Source: Cyclobacteriaceae bacterium
GTDB lineage: Bacteria > Bacteroidota > Bacteroidia > Cytophagales > Cyclobacteriaceae
NCBI GenBank assembly: GCA_028285445.1
Contig: JANQPQ010000005.1
Location: forward strand, 1 to 64,000
Direction: 5' to 3'
DNA: 64,000 nt
The notes under the pieces are model-generated. The model did no database searches. It saw only the letters and a program-made list of their open reading frames with translations, and had not been told where the DNA came from. The translations under genes were made by a program, and so were the position numbers. Positions 34,799 through 44,017 of the stretch are shown here, one piece after another (position 1 is the first letter of the stretch; each line of letters starts with the position of its first letter).

Positions 34799-35667
34799 AA
34801 CTTGGAATAAAGGTGTTGAAAATAGACATCTTCGAGAGTAGGGTCAGAAGCTTTGAATGTCTTACCCGGGGTTTGGTCAGCCAGTATCCTTATATGGGTA
34901 CTGCCTCCGGAGAGCTTGACGGAGAGCACGAAGAATTTACTTTTGTACTCCTCGATTTCACTTTTTGGAATCTGTGCAGTCCAGACCCAACCTTGCAGGC
35001 GATTTGTGGCTTCCTGTGGACTGCCTGTAGTAAGAATGCGGCCGTTTTGTATAATGGCCATCTGCCGGCAGAGGTCACTAACATCATCCACTATGTGGGT
35101 CGATAGCAGTACAACAACATCTTCACCAATTTCACTAAGCAGATTATGAAAACGGTTTCGCTCTTCCGGGTCTAACCCCGCCGTGGGTTCATCGACTATT
35201 ATTAGTTTGGTGTTCCCCAGCAATGCCTGTGCAATGCCAAAGCGCTGTTTCATCCCGCCTGAAAATGATCCCAGCTTGCTCTTTCTTACTTCCCATAGGT
35301 TTACCCTTTTCAGTAGTGCTTCAACAACCAACTTCCGATCCTTTTTCTGGGCCACTCCCTTCAATCTTGCAAAAAGGTTTAGTAGGCGCAATGGGGTTTC
35401 TTTTTCATAGAATCCAAATTCTTGCGGGAGGTAGCCCAACACCTTCTTGATGTTTTGCTTGTCTATAAGCACGTCAATCTCTCCCAGTTTGGCCTCACCG
35501 GAATCGGCTTCTTGCAGCGTAGCAAGAATCCGCATTAAGGTCGATTTCCCAGCGCCATTTGGCCCCAGGAGCCCAAACATACCGGGCCTAATATCAAGGC
35601 TTACATTGTCAAGAGCCCGGGTGCCGTTGGGGTAAGTTTTGCTAAGGTTGCTAATTGTTAAATCCAT
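34795..35667 (-). CDS. ABC transporter ATP-binding protein, partner of the ABC-2/M1 fusion
   Basis: The protein has 290 residues, the usual size for an ABC-2 ATPase. Motifs are Walker A GPNGAGKST (about 35-43), a Q-loop in LPQEFGFYE, signature FSGGMKQR, Walker B LIIVDEPTAGLD and the switch histidine in LLSTHIVDD. A C-terminal extension (about 220-290) is typical of ABC-2 ATPases. It overlaps the start of the permease/peptidase gene by four bases and precedes it, so the two make one transporter. It lies divergent from the LytS-type kinase gene at 35865, with a 197-base shared promoter region, which suggests control by that two-component system. Confidence 0.95.
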   Translation of the reverse strand: MDLTISNLSKTYPNGTRALDNVSLDIRPGMFGLLGPNGAGKSTLMRILATLQEADSGEAKLGEIDVLIDKQNIKKVLGYLPQEFGFYEKETPLRLLNLFARLKGVAQKKDRKLVVEALLKRVNLWEVRKSKLGSFSGGMKQRFGIAQALLGNTKLIIVDEPTAGLDPEERNRFHNLLSEIGEDVVVLLSTHIVDDVSDLCRQMAIIQNGRILTTGSPQEATNRLQGWVWTAQIPKSEIEEYKSKFFVLSVKLSGGSTHIRILADQTPGKTFKASDPTLEDVYFQHLYSKL

Positions 35668-35864
35668 AGTTACACTATATAGCAGTGGAAACTATCTTCA
35701 GTAAAACATCAAATCAAATGTTTGGCGAATACCGCCAACTTGTAGGCCTATTTGCTGGCTTTATGGTATTCAGGCTCGAGATTCCAATTGAGAGCTTTTC
35801 GCCTCCAGCAAATAATCTTTGGGCGCCACCGTATAGTGATACTCGATAATTGCACCTAGATTAG

Positions 35865-36953
35865 GTGAGAATGATTGTCGAAAGAAGATCCCTCCTGGTT
35901 TTGGAAGTGCTGGTGCTGACCACGCTTTACGTGGCACCAATTGTATTGAGCTTTCAGGACATCGGGGATTACATATTCTCATATCCATTCAACAAGAGAG
36001 ATGGAAGCATATACTTGTCGCTGCTTGTTGGGGGCACCTTCAATGCGATGTTGTTTTTTGGCAATGTATTCTTCCTAATCCCACGTTATCTGTCGAAAAG
36101 AAAGTTTACGCCCTACTTCATTTATTTATTCCTTGCCCTGGGGGCAATCACCCTTTCAGAGATCGGTATAGAGTCGTGGCTGGAGTCTGTTTACAATTTG
36201 CCGAATAACCTGGCTAGTCTATATCCCGAAGCCATGACCCACAAAAGGGATATAGGCATCCCCACGGTTATTGTAAATATATTTATCCTTGGGCTGTCGT
36301 TTGTGTATCGATTTGGGCGTGATTGGATGAGATACGAAACCGATAAACGACACTTGGTTCAAGAAAAGCTCGGCGCCGAGCTCAAGTTTTTGAGGTCGCA
36401 AATTAACCCGCACTTTCTTTTCAATACACTTAACAACATCTACGGCATTGCCCAGCGAAACAGCGACCAGGAAACAGCTGGTGCTATTGAGAAGCTATCG
36501 GATCTACTGCGATTCATGATAAACGATAGCAACGCAGACCTGATACCCCTGGAAAAGGAAGTGACATATTTGCAGAGCTTAATTGAAATACAACAGCTAA
36601 GAACAGGGGATGGGGAAGTGGTAGTCAATTTCAAAAGAGAGGGAGACCTAAGTAAGATTCTGATTCCACCTATGATTCTAATCCCTTTTGTGGAGAATGC
36701 TTTCAAATATGGAGTTAATGTTGATGAAACCAGTTTGATCGTGATCGAGTTATCAGCCGAAGGCAATGAGCTTACCTTTAATGTGAAAAACAAAAAGGTA
36801 AAAGCCTACGATTCGATGGAAATAGAGCCTTCTGGTATTGGCATTAGCAATGTTAAGTCACGGCTAAATCTTACTTATCCGGATAAACATCGTATAGAGA
36901 TTAAGGACGGCAGGGAGAATTTTGAGGTTAATCTGATGCTAGAGCTGACATGA
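35865..36953 (+). CDS. LytS-type sensor histidine kinase
   Basis: The protein has 362 residues. Four membrane helices occupy about 10-155 (roughly 11-30, 50-72, 83-102 and 131-150). A short coiled linker leads to the His_kinase domain with the phospho-accepting H183 in QINPHFLFNTLNN, and then an ATPase domain with N box PFVENAFKYG and a G box in IEPSGIGISNVKSRL. It is a typical membrane-embedded LytS/YehU-type sensor. The stop overlaps the start of the LytTR response regulator gene by four bases. The kinase sits divergent to the ABC ATPase gene, so the transporter is a reasonable target. The signal is unknown. ATG at 35871 is an alternative start. Confidence 0.93.
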   Translation: MRMIVERRSLLVLEVLVLTTLYVAPIVLSFQDIGDYIFSYPFNKRDGSIYLSLLVGGTFNAMLFFGNVFFLIPRYLSKRKFTPYFIYLFLALGAITLSEIGIESWLESVYNLPNNLASLYPEAMTHKRDIGIPTVIVNIFILGLSFVYRFGRDWMRYETDKRHLVQEKLGAELKFLRSQINPHFLFNTLNNIYGIAQRNSDQETAGAIEKLSDLLRFMINDSNADLIPLEKEVTYLQSLIEIQQLRTGDGEVVVNFKREGDLSKILIPPMILIPFVENAFKYGVNVDETSLIVIELSAEGNELTFNVKNKKVKAYDSMEIEPSGIGISNVKSRLNLTYPDKHRIEIKDGRENFEVNLMLELT

Positions 36954-37648
36954 TAAAGTGCGTAATATTAGATGACGAGCCAACAGCCTTGGCAATCCTG
37001 GAGGAGTACGCGTCCAAAGTTGATCTCCTTCAGTTGGAAGCCAAGTTTCGAAACCCAATAGAAGCTTTATCATTTTGTCAGCAAAGGAAGGTCGACCTCA
37101 TCTTCCTGGATATCAATATGCCCAACCTCAATGGTATGCAGTTCCTGAAATCATTAACCAAGCCTCCTCTGGTAGTATTTACCACCGCCTATTCAGAGTT
37201 TGCTGCCGAGAGCTATGAAATTGAGGCGGTAGATTATCTACTCAAGCCTATAAGTTTTGCTCGTTACGCCAGGGCCGTAGGTAAAGTTCTTGACCGGATT
37301 GAAGGACATCACGGCGCTACGAAGCAAACGAAACCGGAGGACAATACCATCTATATTAAGAGCGGACATCAACTGCACCGTTTAAACCTATCCGATATCC
37401 TGTTTCTACAAAAAGAAGGCCATTACCTGGTGTTTCATGTACGTGAGAAGAAGATCCTCTCCCGAATGAACATGTCGCAGGCTTTTGATATTGTTCCCTC
37501 CACAGAATTCGTTCAGGTTCACAAGTCATTTATAGTTGCCAAGAGGCACATCGAGATTGTTGAAGGCCACCAAATCACGATTGCTAATAATAAGATCCCC
37601 GTTGGTAAAAACTTTAGGGATAGCCTTCGGGAAATGATCAACAGGTAG
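36950..37648 (+). CDS. LytTR-family response regulator
   Basis: The protein has 232 residues. The receiver domain (about 1-120) has the acidic pocket DDE near residue 8-10, phosphorylated D54 in IFLDINMPN, a threonine in VFTTAYSEFA and the conserved lysine in YLLKPI. A LytTR DNA-binding domain (about 132-232) contains INLSDI-type strands (HRLNLSDILFLQKEGHYLVF) and FVQVHKSFIVAKRHIE. It is the cognate regulator of the kinase encoded upstream, coupled by the ATGA overlap. Likely targets are the divergent ABC/M1 genes, which lack other obvious regulators. LytTR proteins bind imperfect direct repeats; I could not identify such a site with confidence in the 35668-35864 gap. Confidence 0.95.
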   Translation: MIKCVILDDEPTALAILEEYASKVDLLQLEAKFRNPIEALSFCQQRKVDLIFLDINMPNLNGMQFLKSLTKPPLVVFTTAYSEFAAESYEIEAVDYLLKPISFARYARAVGKVLDRIEGHHGATKQTKPEDNTIYIKSGHQLHRLNLSDILFLQKEGHYLVFHVREKKILSRMNMSQAFDIVPSTEFVQVHKSFIVAKRHIEIVEGHQITIANNKIPVGKNFRDSLREMINR

Positions 37649-37750
37649 CCGGAGCATCCGCAGGGTCGTTAACTTTTACCATCATTCAACTCATATTCAC
37701 CTTTCTGGAGATTCATATTCAGCCCAGATTTGCCGAAGAATTTCTTAGTA

Positions 37751-38602
37751 ATGGAAAAATCAATAAGATCAATTAGCGGCTATGCCCGGATCAATGGAGT
37801 AGTTCCAGGCATAAAAGGGCAACGTGCTTTCCCTACAGCTGAATTGCCAGGCCTGGATCCTTTCGTGATGCTTGATCATATTGGGCCACAGAAAATGCAG
37901 CCGGACTACTATGTCAATGGAGCGGCGCATCCCCACCGCGGATTTGAGACTATCACTTTTATGTTCGAGGGCATTATGAAGCACGTTGATTCCCTGGGTA
38001 ATAAGGTGACTCTTGAATCCGGATCAGTGCAGCGTATGAATGCAGGTAGTGGCATTCAGCATGGCGGGGATATGGCTGTTGACCCGGAAACGCAGATTTT
38101 TCATGAGGTTCAGTTATGGGTAAATCTTCCCGGTAGTGAGAAGATGTCAGCGCCTAACATTCAAAATGTAACTACAGATAACATTCCAACGCTTAATTAC
38201 TCCGGGGCTAACATTAGGGTGATTGCAGGAGAGTTGGAGGGTGTGAAGGGCCCGATAGATACTACGGTGCCGATTGTGGCTTTGCATATACTTGCTAACA
38301 AGATGTCGGTAGTGACAATCCCCGCTGTACCTAAGGACTTCAACACCGTGCTGTATGTAATGCAGGGCAATGCTGAAGTTGCGGGGCAACAGATAGATGA
38401 AAATCAAACTGTAAAATTCACCAAGGAGGGTAGCAAAGTACGAATGGCAATTGCTGAAGGTAGTCAGCTGTTGTTACTAGCTGGCGAACCGATTAATGAG
38501 CCAGTGGTAATGGGCGGCCCATTTGTTATGAACACAAGGGAAGAAATCGAGCAAGCATTTGCGGATTTTGAGTCGGGTACCTTCGGCGAGATAAAAGACT
38601 AA
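37751..38602 (+). CDS. Pirin-family protein with one metal ligand replaced
   Basis: From the ATG at 37751 the protein has 283 residues; a TTG at 37730 is less likely. It has the double-cupin fold of pirins. The metal-binding segment reads AHPHRGFETITF (H60, H62), and later SGIQHGGDM with H104 followed by G106 where classical pirins have glutamate (H-x-E). Three of four metal ligands are thus kept. Some bacterial pirins act as quercetin 2,3-dioxygenases or redox-sensing partners. It is followed 10 bases later by a second pirin gene with all four ligands intact. The two look co-transcribed and may differ in metal use. Confidence 0.9.
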   Translation: MEKSIRSISGYARINGVVPGIKGQRAFPTAELPGLDPFVMLDHIGPQKMQPDYYVNGAAHPHRGFETITFMFEGIMKHVDSLGNKVTLESGSVQRMNAGSGIQHGGDMAVDPETQIFHEVQLWVNLPGSEKMSAPNIQNVTTDNIPTLNYSGANIRVIAGELEGVKGPIDTTVPIVALHILANKMSVVTIPAVPKDFNTVLYVMQGNAEVAGQQIDENQTVKFTKEGSKVRMAIAEGSQLLLLAGEPINEPVVMGGPFVMNTREEIEQAFADFESGTFGEIKD

Positions 38603-38612
38603 ATGAGTAAAG

Positions 38613-39431
38613 ATGATAAAAAGAGGACTATTAAAATTGCAACAACCAAGAAATGGTATTCAGTTCATACATAACCGAGAGATCATTGAGGAACTGAAGC
38701 CTATAGTATTTTTCGATGCTGGCAAGTTTACCCGGGATGACGATGCTTTGACAATTGGCATGCACCCACATTCCGGAATTGGCATAATCACTTATTTTCA
38801 CGGTACTGATCTGCTCCATCGCGATAGTGGTAATAATAATGGCATCATCAAGGATGGAGGTGCCCAGTGGATTCGGGCTGGAGGAGGTGTATGGCATGAA
38901 GAGAGTTATCAGCGTAAGGAGGGCCAGGCCGAGGGTAGTTGGACTGGGTCTATTCATCAACTCTGGATTCAATTGCCGCCCGAGTTTGAAGAGAGCCCGG
39001 TGGAATACGCCAATCTTTCGAAGGAGCAATTGCCTTCCTCTGGCAAGGTGAAAATACTGGCCGGGGTTTATAATGGTATCAGGGGTAAAATAGAAACACC
39101 CGTCAACTTGACCTACCTTGATATTAACTTAGATGATGGAGAAGTATGGGAGTTTGATACACCAACTGCTCAAACTACCGGCTATGTCTTTGCCCGAGAT
39201 GGGGCGGTAGCAGTTTATGGCGACCTGGTACCCAACAGCATTATGGGTATTCTGCAACACAATGAAGGACGAATTCAAATTAGTGGTAGGGGGCAGGCAA
39301 ATGTAGTGTTGATTCTGGCTGAACCAAGTAATCATGATTTGGTGTCATCAGGAAGTCAAATCCACACCATGCAGGAAGCGCTTGACCGTAGTACGGCTCG
39401 CATCAGGGAATTAGGAAAAAACCTAACTTAG
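38613..39431 (+). CDS. Pirin-family protein with intact metal site
   Basis: This 272-residue double-cupin protein has all four expected iron ligands: H51 and H53 in MHPHSGIGII, H95 and E97 in GVWHEESY. The C-terminal cupin (about 150-250) lacks metal ligands, as in other pirins. It may be a quercetinase-like oxygenase or an iron-dependent redox sensor. It is the second of two tandem pirins and is four bases from the AraC-type regulator gene. The tandem arrangement with an FMN reductase downstream is familiar from redox-stress gene clusters in bacteria, although the exact role is unclear. Confidence 0.88.
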   Translation: MIKRGLLKLQQPRNGIQFIHNREIIEELKPIVFFDAGKFTRDDDALTIGMHPHSGIGIITYFHGTDLLHRDSGNNNGIIKDGGAQWIRAGGGVWHEESYQRKEGQAEGSWTGSIHQLWIQLPPEFEESPVEYANLSKEQLPSSGKVKILAGVYNGIRGKIETPVNLTYLDINLDDGEVWEFDTPTAQTTGYVFARDGAVAVYGDLVPNSIMGILQHNEGRIQISGRGQANVVLILAEPSNHDLVSSGSQIHTMQEALDRSTARIRELGKNLT

Positions 39432-39435
39432 TAGC

Positions 39436-40317
39436 ATGAGCAGTGACCAAATTGCCTTTTATAAATCCACCGATAAGGGAGCTGGGCTCCCTTTTGGCAT
39501 TATTGGGCATAAAGACCTGCAGCACTCCAAAGAAATACTAATCCCCTCATTGAGGGACTTTCACGTCATTTTTTGGTTCAAGAAAGGAACAGGCACCTAT
39601 TTCATCGATTTTCAAGAATACCAGTTCCAACCCAATACATTGGCATTGCTGTCGAAAGACCAGGTGCATTATTTTCTACCTTTCGACCCTGTCGCTACGG
39701 AAATACAGTCCATCGTTTTTCGACCCGATTTCATTTATCGCAACGATAGGGACTTGCTTCATCTTTTTCAGTTCACAGTAGCCAACCATATCGAAGGGGT
39801 ACAAATTCTAAACCTGGGACCTCAGGAGGAATCTCATTTACAAACTATCAGTAACCAGATGCATGTGGTTTTTGAGCAATGGAGTGGCTCTTCCCGAGAT
39901 AACGCCTTTTATCATTGGCTTAGCCTTTTTCTTATCCATTGTGAAAAACTACAAATTCAATGCGAAGAGGACTTAGTTATTGATGAAAACCAAAAGCTAC
40001 TTCTGCACTTCAATCAATTATTAGAATCAAATTTCAGGCAAGAATATAAGGTGGAGTTCTACACAGGAGCGTTGGGTGTTCCAACTAAAGCGTTATCGAA
40101 ACTAACCCAGCAGCGGTACAAACTATCACCGAAGGCCGTGATAGACGAGAGGCGCATATTAGAGATAAAAAGACGCCTGACGGGAACCACAGATCCCACG
40201 AAGAAGATATCTTATGATCTTGGGTTTGACGAACCCACCAACATGGTAAAGTACTTCAAGAAACACACCGGGCAAACACCCACGGCATTTCGCGCCATCT
40301 CAACCCATAGAGATTAA
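39436..40317 (+). CDS. AraC-family transcriptional regulator
   Basis: The protein has 293 residues. The N-terminal half looks like a cupin-type sensor domain (about 15-130, with FHVIFWFKKGTGTYFIDFQEY and LALLSKDQVHYF). The C-terminal AraC domain (about 190-290) has two helix-turn-helix motifs; the second is KISYDLGFDEPTNMVKYFKK, followed by the signature HTGQTPTAFR. The order pirin, pirin, AraC, MATE exporter, FMN reductase on one strand with very short gaps suggests that this protein controls the cassette in response to a small molecule. The effector is unknown. Confidence 0.92.
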   Translation: MSSDQIAFYKSTDKGAGLPFGIIGHKDLQHSKEILIPSLRDFHVIFWFKKGTGTYFIDFQEYQFQPNTLALLSKDQVHYFLPFDPVATEIQSIVFRPDFIYRNDRDLLHLFQFTVANHIEGVQILNLGPQEESHLQTISNQMHVVFEQWSGSSRDNAFYHWLSLFLIHCEKLQIQCEEDLVIDENQKLLLHFNQLLESNFRQEYKVEFYTGALGVPTKALSKLTQQRYKLSPKAVIDERRILEIKRRLTGTTDPTKKISYDLGFDEPTNMVKYFKKHTGQTPTAFRAISTHRD

Positions 40318-40405
40318 GCCTCATTTTTACCATCGACAACCCTATTCTAACCTTTAGAAGACAATCGTATTCCTATTGATTTGTGGAAGGATTGAGTTCG
40401 ATGAA

Positions 40406-41806
40406 ATGTTAGAGAAACCTACCAACAAAGTGCTACTGAGCATGTCAATTCCAGTGAGCCTTGGGATGCTGTCTACCATGCTATTCCAGGTAGTTGACAC
40501 CTACTTTGTGGGTACACTAGGCGCTGTGCCTTTAACCGCCTTGAGTTTTGCTTCAACTGTTTATTTCTTGCTGGCTGGTCTGTTTATAGGCCTTGCAACA
40601 GCGATTTCAGTTCTGGTCGGCAAGTTTGTTGGTGCCAAAGAAAGGCAAAGTGTTCGCATTACTGCTAGTGTGGGGCTGACGATTGGCTTCCTGGCTCCAT
40701 TGCTGCTATCATTACTGGGAATTACTTTACAGAACGAAATATTTACCTTCCTCGGTGCCGATCAGGAAGTGATGCCACATATAGCTGAGTACATGACAAT
40801 CATGTTTGCTGGCTTCCCAATCCTTTCTATGGGCATAATAGCTGGTTCCATACTACGAGCCTCCGGAAAAGTGAAGCTACCAGAAATAGTATTTGGTGTC
40901 GCTGGAATTATTAATGCCGTACTCGATTACCTCTTTATTTTCGGAAAAGCTGGCTTCCCCGCTATCGGAATTAAGGGTGTAGCTTTGGGAACGACTATAT
41001 CCTGGGTTTTTATACTTCTAGTCCTACTTTCTGCACTTCTGAAAGACAAATACTTAGTATGGATATCTAGCATCAACACGGGGGTAAGGTCAATATCCAA
41101 AGACATCGCCAGGTTTGCTGGGCCATCAGTACTTACTCAAATGATAGGCCCCTTTACCTTGATCTTTATCACTTTTCTTTTGGGGAGACAGGAGGCTTTC
41201 GCCGTGGCTGCTTATGGCGTAGCGGGAAGGATAGAAACTCTTCTCATGATTGGTATTATGGGTGTGAGTACAGCCTCAACACCGTTTATTGCACAGAACT
41301 TTGGCGCCAACAAGCATCTCCGCATCGATGAGGCCATAGTTTTCGGAGGAAAAGCTGCTTTCTATTTAGGGGTGGGGTTGATGGTAATTTTGCTCCCCTT
41401 CATTAAGCCAATTGCTGGTTTGTTTAGCAATGACGAACAAATTGTGGGCAGTACTGTTTTTTATTTCTACATAGTGGGAGCTAGTTATGTCTTTTATAGC
41501 CTCTATCTGGTAACAGCAGCCATCTTCAATGGGCTTCAAATGCCAGGCAAGAGCCTAAGAATTATGCTAGTGAAAACACTGGCTTTTACGGTACCATTTG
41601 CAATTGCAGGCTCATTTTTCGGAGTATTAGGTATCTTCGTCGGCCTGTCTTTGAGTAACGTAGCTGGGGGCCTTTTTGCCAGACATGAAATGATAAAGGA
41701 CCTAAGAAAGGTGAACTCCTCCTTGGTAGGAAGAAGCCCCTTTGCTGATATTGGAAAAGATATCATATGGTTATTAAATAGAACAAAGCTTATTACGAGA
41801 GATTAG
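40406..41806 (+). CDS. MATE-family multidrug exporter
   Basis: From the ATG at 40406 the protein has about 466 residues; a TTG at 40376 lies in frame but gives a non-typical start. Twelve membrane helices are arranged as two MatE repeats. The N-terminal segment MLEKPTNKVLLSMSIPVSLGM and helix one (VVDTYFVGTLG) match the family, as does the second-half segment QMIGPFTLIFITFLL. It should export drugs or metabolites by Na+ or H+ antiport. It lies in the pirin/AraC/FMN-reductase cassette, which suggests export of a redox-active compound. It is followed after only five bases by the FMN reductase gene. Confidence 0.93.
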   Translation: MLEKPTNKVLLSMSIPVSLGMLSTMLFQVVDTYFVGTLGAVPLTALSFASTVYFLLAGLFIGLATAISVLVGKFVGAKERQSVRITASVGLTIGFLAPLLLSLLGITLQNEIFTFLGADQEVMPHIAEYMTIMFAGFPILSMGIIAGSILRASGKVKLPEIVFGVAGIINAVLDYLFIFGKAGFPAIGIKGVALGTTISWVFILLVLLSALLKDKYLVWISSINTGVRSISKDIARFAGPSVLTQMIGPFTLIFITFLLGRQEAFAVAAYGVAGRIETLLMIGIMGVSTASTPFIAQNFGANKHLRIDEAIVFGGKAAFYLGVGLMVILLPFIKPIAGLFSNDEQIVGSTVFYFYIVGASYVFYSLYLVTAAIFNGLQMPGKSLRIMLVKTLAFTVPFAIAGSFFGVLGIFVGLSLSNVAGGLFARHEMIKDLRKVNSSLVGRSPFADIGKDIIWLLNRTKLITRD

Positions 41807-41811
41807 AAAAT

Positions 41812-42384
41812 ATGAAAAAGATTCTTGCCTTTAGTGGGAGCAATAGCTCTCAATCAATAAACCAAAGGCTGGTTAGGTTTGCTGCCAGTTTGGTTGAATC
41901 TGCTGAGGTAACGGTTGTTAATTTTAGAGAATATGAAATGCCTATCTATAGTATGGATAGAGAGCAAGGCGAAGGAATACCAGATGCTGCGCAGCAGCTA
42001 AAACAGCTATTCGATACACATGATGCTTTCATTATCTCCACACCAGAGCATAACTCGTCATTCCCGGCGGTTTTTAAGAACACCATCGATTGGTTATCTC
42101 GAATTGATATGAAGGTGTTTGCGGGGAAGCCTATTGCATTGATGGGAACTTCCCCCGGACCAGGTGGTGCCAGAGGAGCCATTGCTCATGTGGAAAAAGT
42201 CGTTTCGGGTTACCTCTCCGGTAGGGTTGTGGGTACGTTTTCCCTACCCAAGTTTACCCATAACGCGGTTGTTGAGGAAGGTGAGATTATCAACTTAAAC
42301 GGTGAAGCACACCAGGTTGAACTTGAAAATGTGCTCTCTGATCTCATCCAGGACTTGACCTCTACCGTAACCGCGGAAGATTAG
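41812..42384 (+). CDS. NADPH-dependent FMN reductase
   Basis: This 190-residue flavodoxin-fold protein has the FMN phosphate-binding loop FSGSNSSQSINQRL near residue 6-20 and the segment IISTPEHNSSFPAVFKNTIDWLSR, which matches the PEYN-x-S-x-P motif of this family with H in place of Y. It also has a GTSPGPGGARGA loop. The protein should reduce FMN or quinone-like substrates with NADPH in the cytoplasm. Its gene is the last of the cassette that starts at 37751. Members of the family near pirins are usually seen as detoxification or redox-response enzymes. Confidence 0.93.
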   Translation: MKKILAFSGSNSSQSINQRLVRFAASLVESAEVTVVNFREYEMPIYSMDREQGEGIPDAAQQLKQLFDTHDAFIISTPEHNSSFPAVFKNTIDWLSRIDMKVFAGKPIALMGTSPGPGGARGAIAHVEKVVSGYLSGRVVGTFSLPKFTHNAVVEEGEIINLNGEAHQVELENVLSDLIQDLTSTVTAED

Positions 42385-42474
42385 ACCAGCTTATTTAATT
42401 ATTCCTTCAGGTACTATTCTGGTTGGTATTAGCCAAATTTCACGATATTAGCTATACCAACAGATAGTATTCAA

Positions 42475-43329
42475 ATGAAATTCATGAGGCTCTACGCGGC
42501 ACTACTTCTACTAATTCTTGGAGTAGGCTGCGGTCAACAACAAAAAGCAACGGAAGAAGCCAGTGCAGAAGAATCGGCTGCGGAAACTGAGCAGGCTACT
42601 GAAGACAATCTTCAACTTACTTCTGAACAACTTGGAATCCTGCAAGAATCCATCTTCTTCCATCTGAGAGAAAATGTTGCCAGGGTAGATGACAATACTT
42701 TTGTAAAGCATGAAGCTTTGATGCTGAATGGCGACAAGTTAGAATACCTTATTGTGGTAATTGATAGGAGTATGCTGAACCCTATCGCACAATCTAAGGA
42801 GTCGGAGGGTGTTTTTAAGCTAGCCAGTTTCAAACAAGATTTACCCAATAGCGAACTCGGTGATACTATTCGGGTTGAAGCTACCATTTCTATCGCTGAG
42901 GTGAACACCTCAGTTGAAGCTTCTGTAAACAGTCTAAAAGTCAATATCAGTGGTGAATACAGCACGTCTATCTTATCCAGCTCACCTTACTCTTATAATG
43001 GCTGGGAACGGCAGTTAGATAACACTCAAATTGATAGTGACTTGGTGGTTAAGCTAACAGAACCTCGTATATACAACCGCGATGAGCTTTATCTCAAAGC
43101 CAGGGTTTGGAGCTTGACACAAGCCGATCTGGATGGTTTGTCGGCAGATGAATTGGCCTATTTGCGCAATGAGATTTTCGCACGTCATGGCCATCAATTC
43201 AAAACCGATAAAATGAAGGATTACTTTTCCGGGAAAGATTGGTATCAGCCCTTTTTTGATGATGCCACCCCTTTCCTAAACGATTTAGAGAAATCCAATG
43301 CTCAGTTCATTAAGTCGCTGGAGTCGTAG
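42475..43329 (+). CDS. YARHG-domain lipoprotein
   Basis: The protein has 284 residues. A signal sequence ends at GVGC with C19, so it is probably a lipoprotein. A low-complexity acidic stretch (about 21-45, rich in A and E) precedes a middle domain of unknown type (about 50-200). A C-terminal YARHG domain (about 218-280) contains LAYLRNEIFARHGHQFKTDKM, with the ARHG core and DWYQPFFDD. YARHG is found in many bacterial extracellular proteins and has no proven role. It starts a five-gene run in which every gene overlaps the next. The overlap with the amidase gene is 32 bases. Confidence 0.85.
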   Translation: MKFMRLYAALLLLILGVGCGQQQKATEEASAEESAAETEQATEDNLQLTSEQLGILQESIFFHLRENVARVDDNTFVKHEALMLNGDKLEYLIVVIDRSMLNPIAQSKESEGVFKLASFKQDLPNSELGDTIRVEATISIAEVNTSVEASVNSLKVNISGEYSTSILSSSPYSYNGWERQLDNTQIDSDLVVKLTEPRIYNRDELYLKARVWSLTQADLDGLSADELAYLRNEIFARHGHQFKTDKMKDYFSGKDWYQPFFDDATPFLNDLEKSNAQFIKSLES

Positions 43330-44017
43330 AATAGCTGTTGTAATTGCAAGCCTAGTCCTCATTATTGCTTGTGATAGCACTTCTAACGATCACACCACTG
43401 CTGCGGTTGAAGAATTGCTAGCCGTTGATACGGTACTTACATTAAGCGATCTAAAATTAAGCCTCACCGAGGAGTACTGTCTGCAGCATTATGGATTTCG
43501 TGGTTACAAGTTGGATGCCCCAAAAATGATCGTGGTGCATCATACCGTAATACCTACACTGGAGGAAACCATCGCACTCTTTAAACGGGATCATCTTGCA
43601 TCTAATCGCACCCGAATTAACAACTTCAGTTCTCTCAATGTTGGTATCCATTACGTTATTGACAAGGATGGGGCCATATATAACCTTTTACCAGATTCTA
43701 TTATTGCAAGACATATTATTGGCTTTAACCATGTGAGCCTTGGTATAGAGAATGTTGCGGTGTCGGCTGAAGACCTTACTGAAGCGCAACTCGAAAGTAA
43801 TATCAGCCTGATTAATCTACTCGCAGAACGGCATTCTTCTGTTGAATTCCTTATTGGCCATGATGAGTACAATGATCGATCTTTGCCTCATTTTGAGCTT
43901 TTTACCGCAGCAGATACAACTTATCAGCCGTATGATAAGCCAGATCCGGGGATTAAATTCATGACTAGCCTTAGAGATCAATTGATGAAAAGGCATGGGT
44001 TGGAGTTTAAGAAGTAG
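43298..44017 (+). CDS. N-acetylmuramoyl-L-alanine amidase (amidase_2) lipoprotein
   Basis: The protein has 239 residues with an N-terminal signal sequence and lipobox LIIAC (C25). The amidase_2 (AmpD/PGRP-like) domain spans about 65-235. The zinc site is suggested by the first histidine in MIVVHHTV, a second in FLIGHDEYN and the aspartate of KPDPGIKF, as in AmpD. It should cleave peptidoglycan amide bonds between MurNAc and the stem peptide, on the periplasmic side. The gene overlaps both neighbours (32 bases upstream, 23 downstream), implying translational coupling. The neighbours include a MurI-like racemase, which strengthens a peptidoglycan or glycopeptide connection. Confidence 0.88.
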   Translation: MLSSLSRWSRRIAVVIASLVLIIACDSTSNDHTTAAVEELLAVDTVLTLSDLKLSLTEEYCLQHYGFRGYKLDAPKMIVVHHTVIPTLEETIALFKRDHLASNRTRINNFSSLNVGIHYVIDKDGAIYNLLPDSIIARHIIGFNHVSLGIENVAVSAEDLTEAQLESNISLINLLAERHSSVEFLIGHDEYNDRSLPHFELFTAADTTYQPYDKPDPGIKFMTSLRDQLMKRHGLEFKK

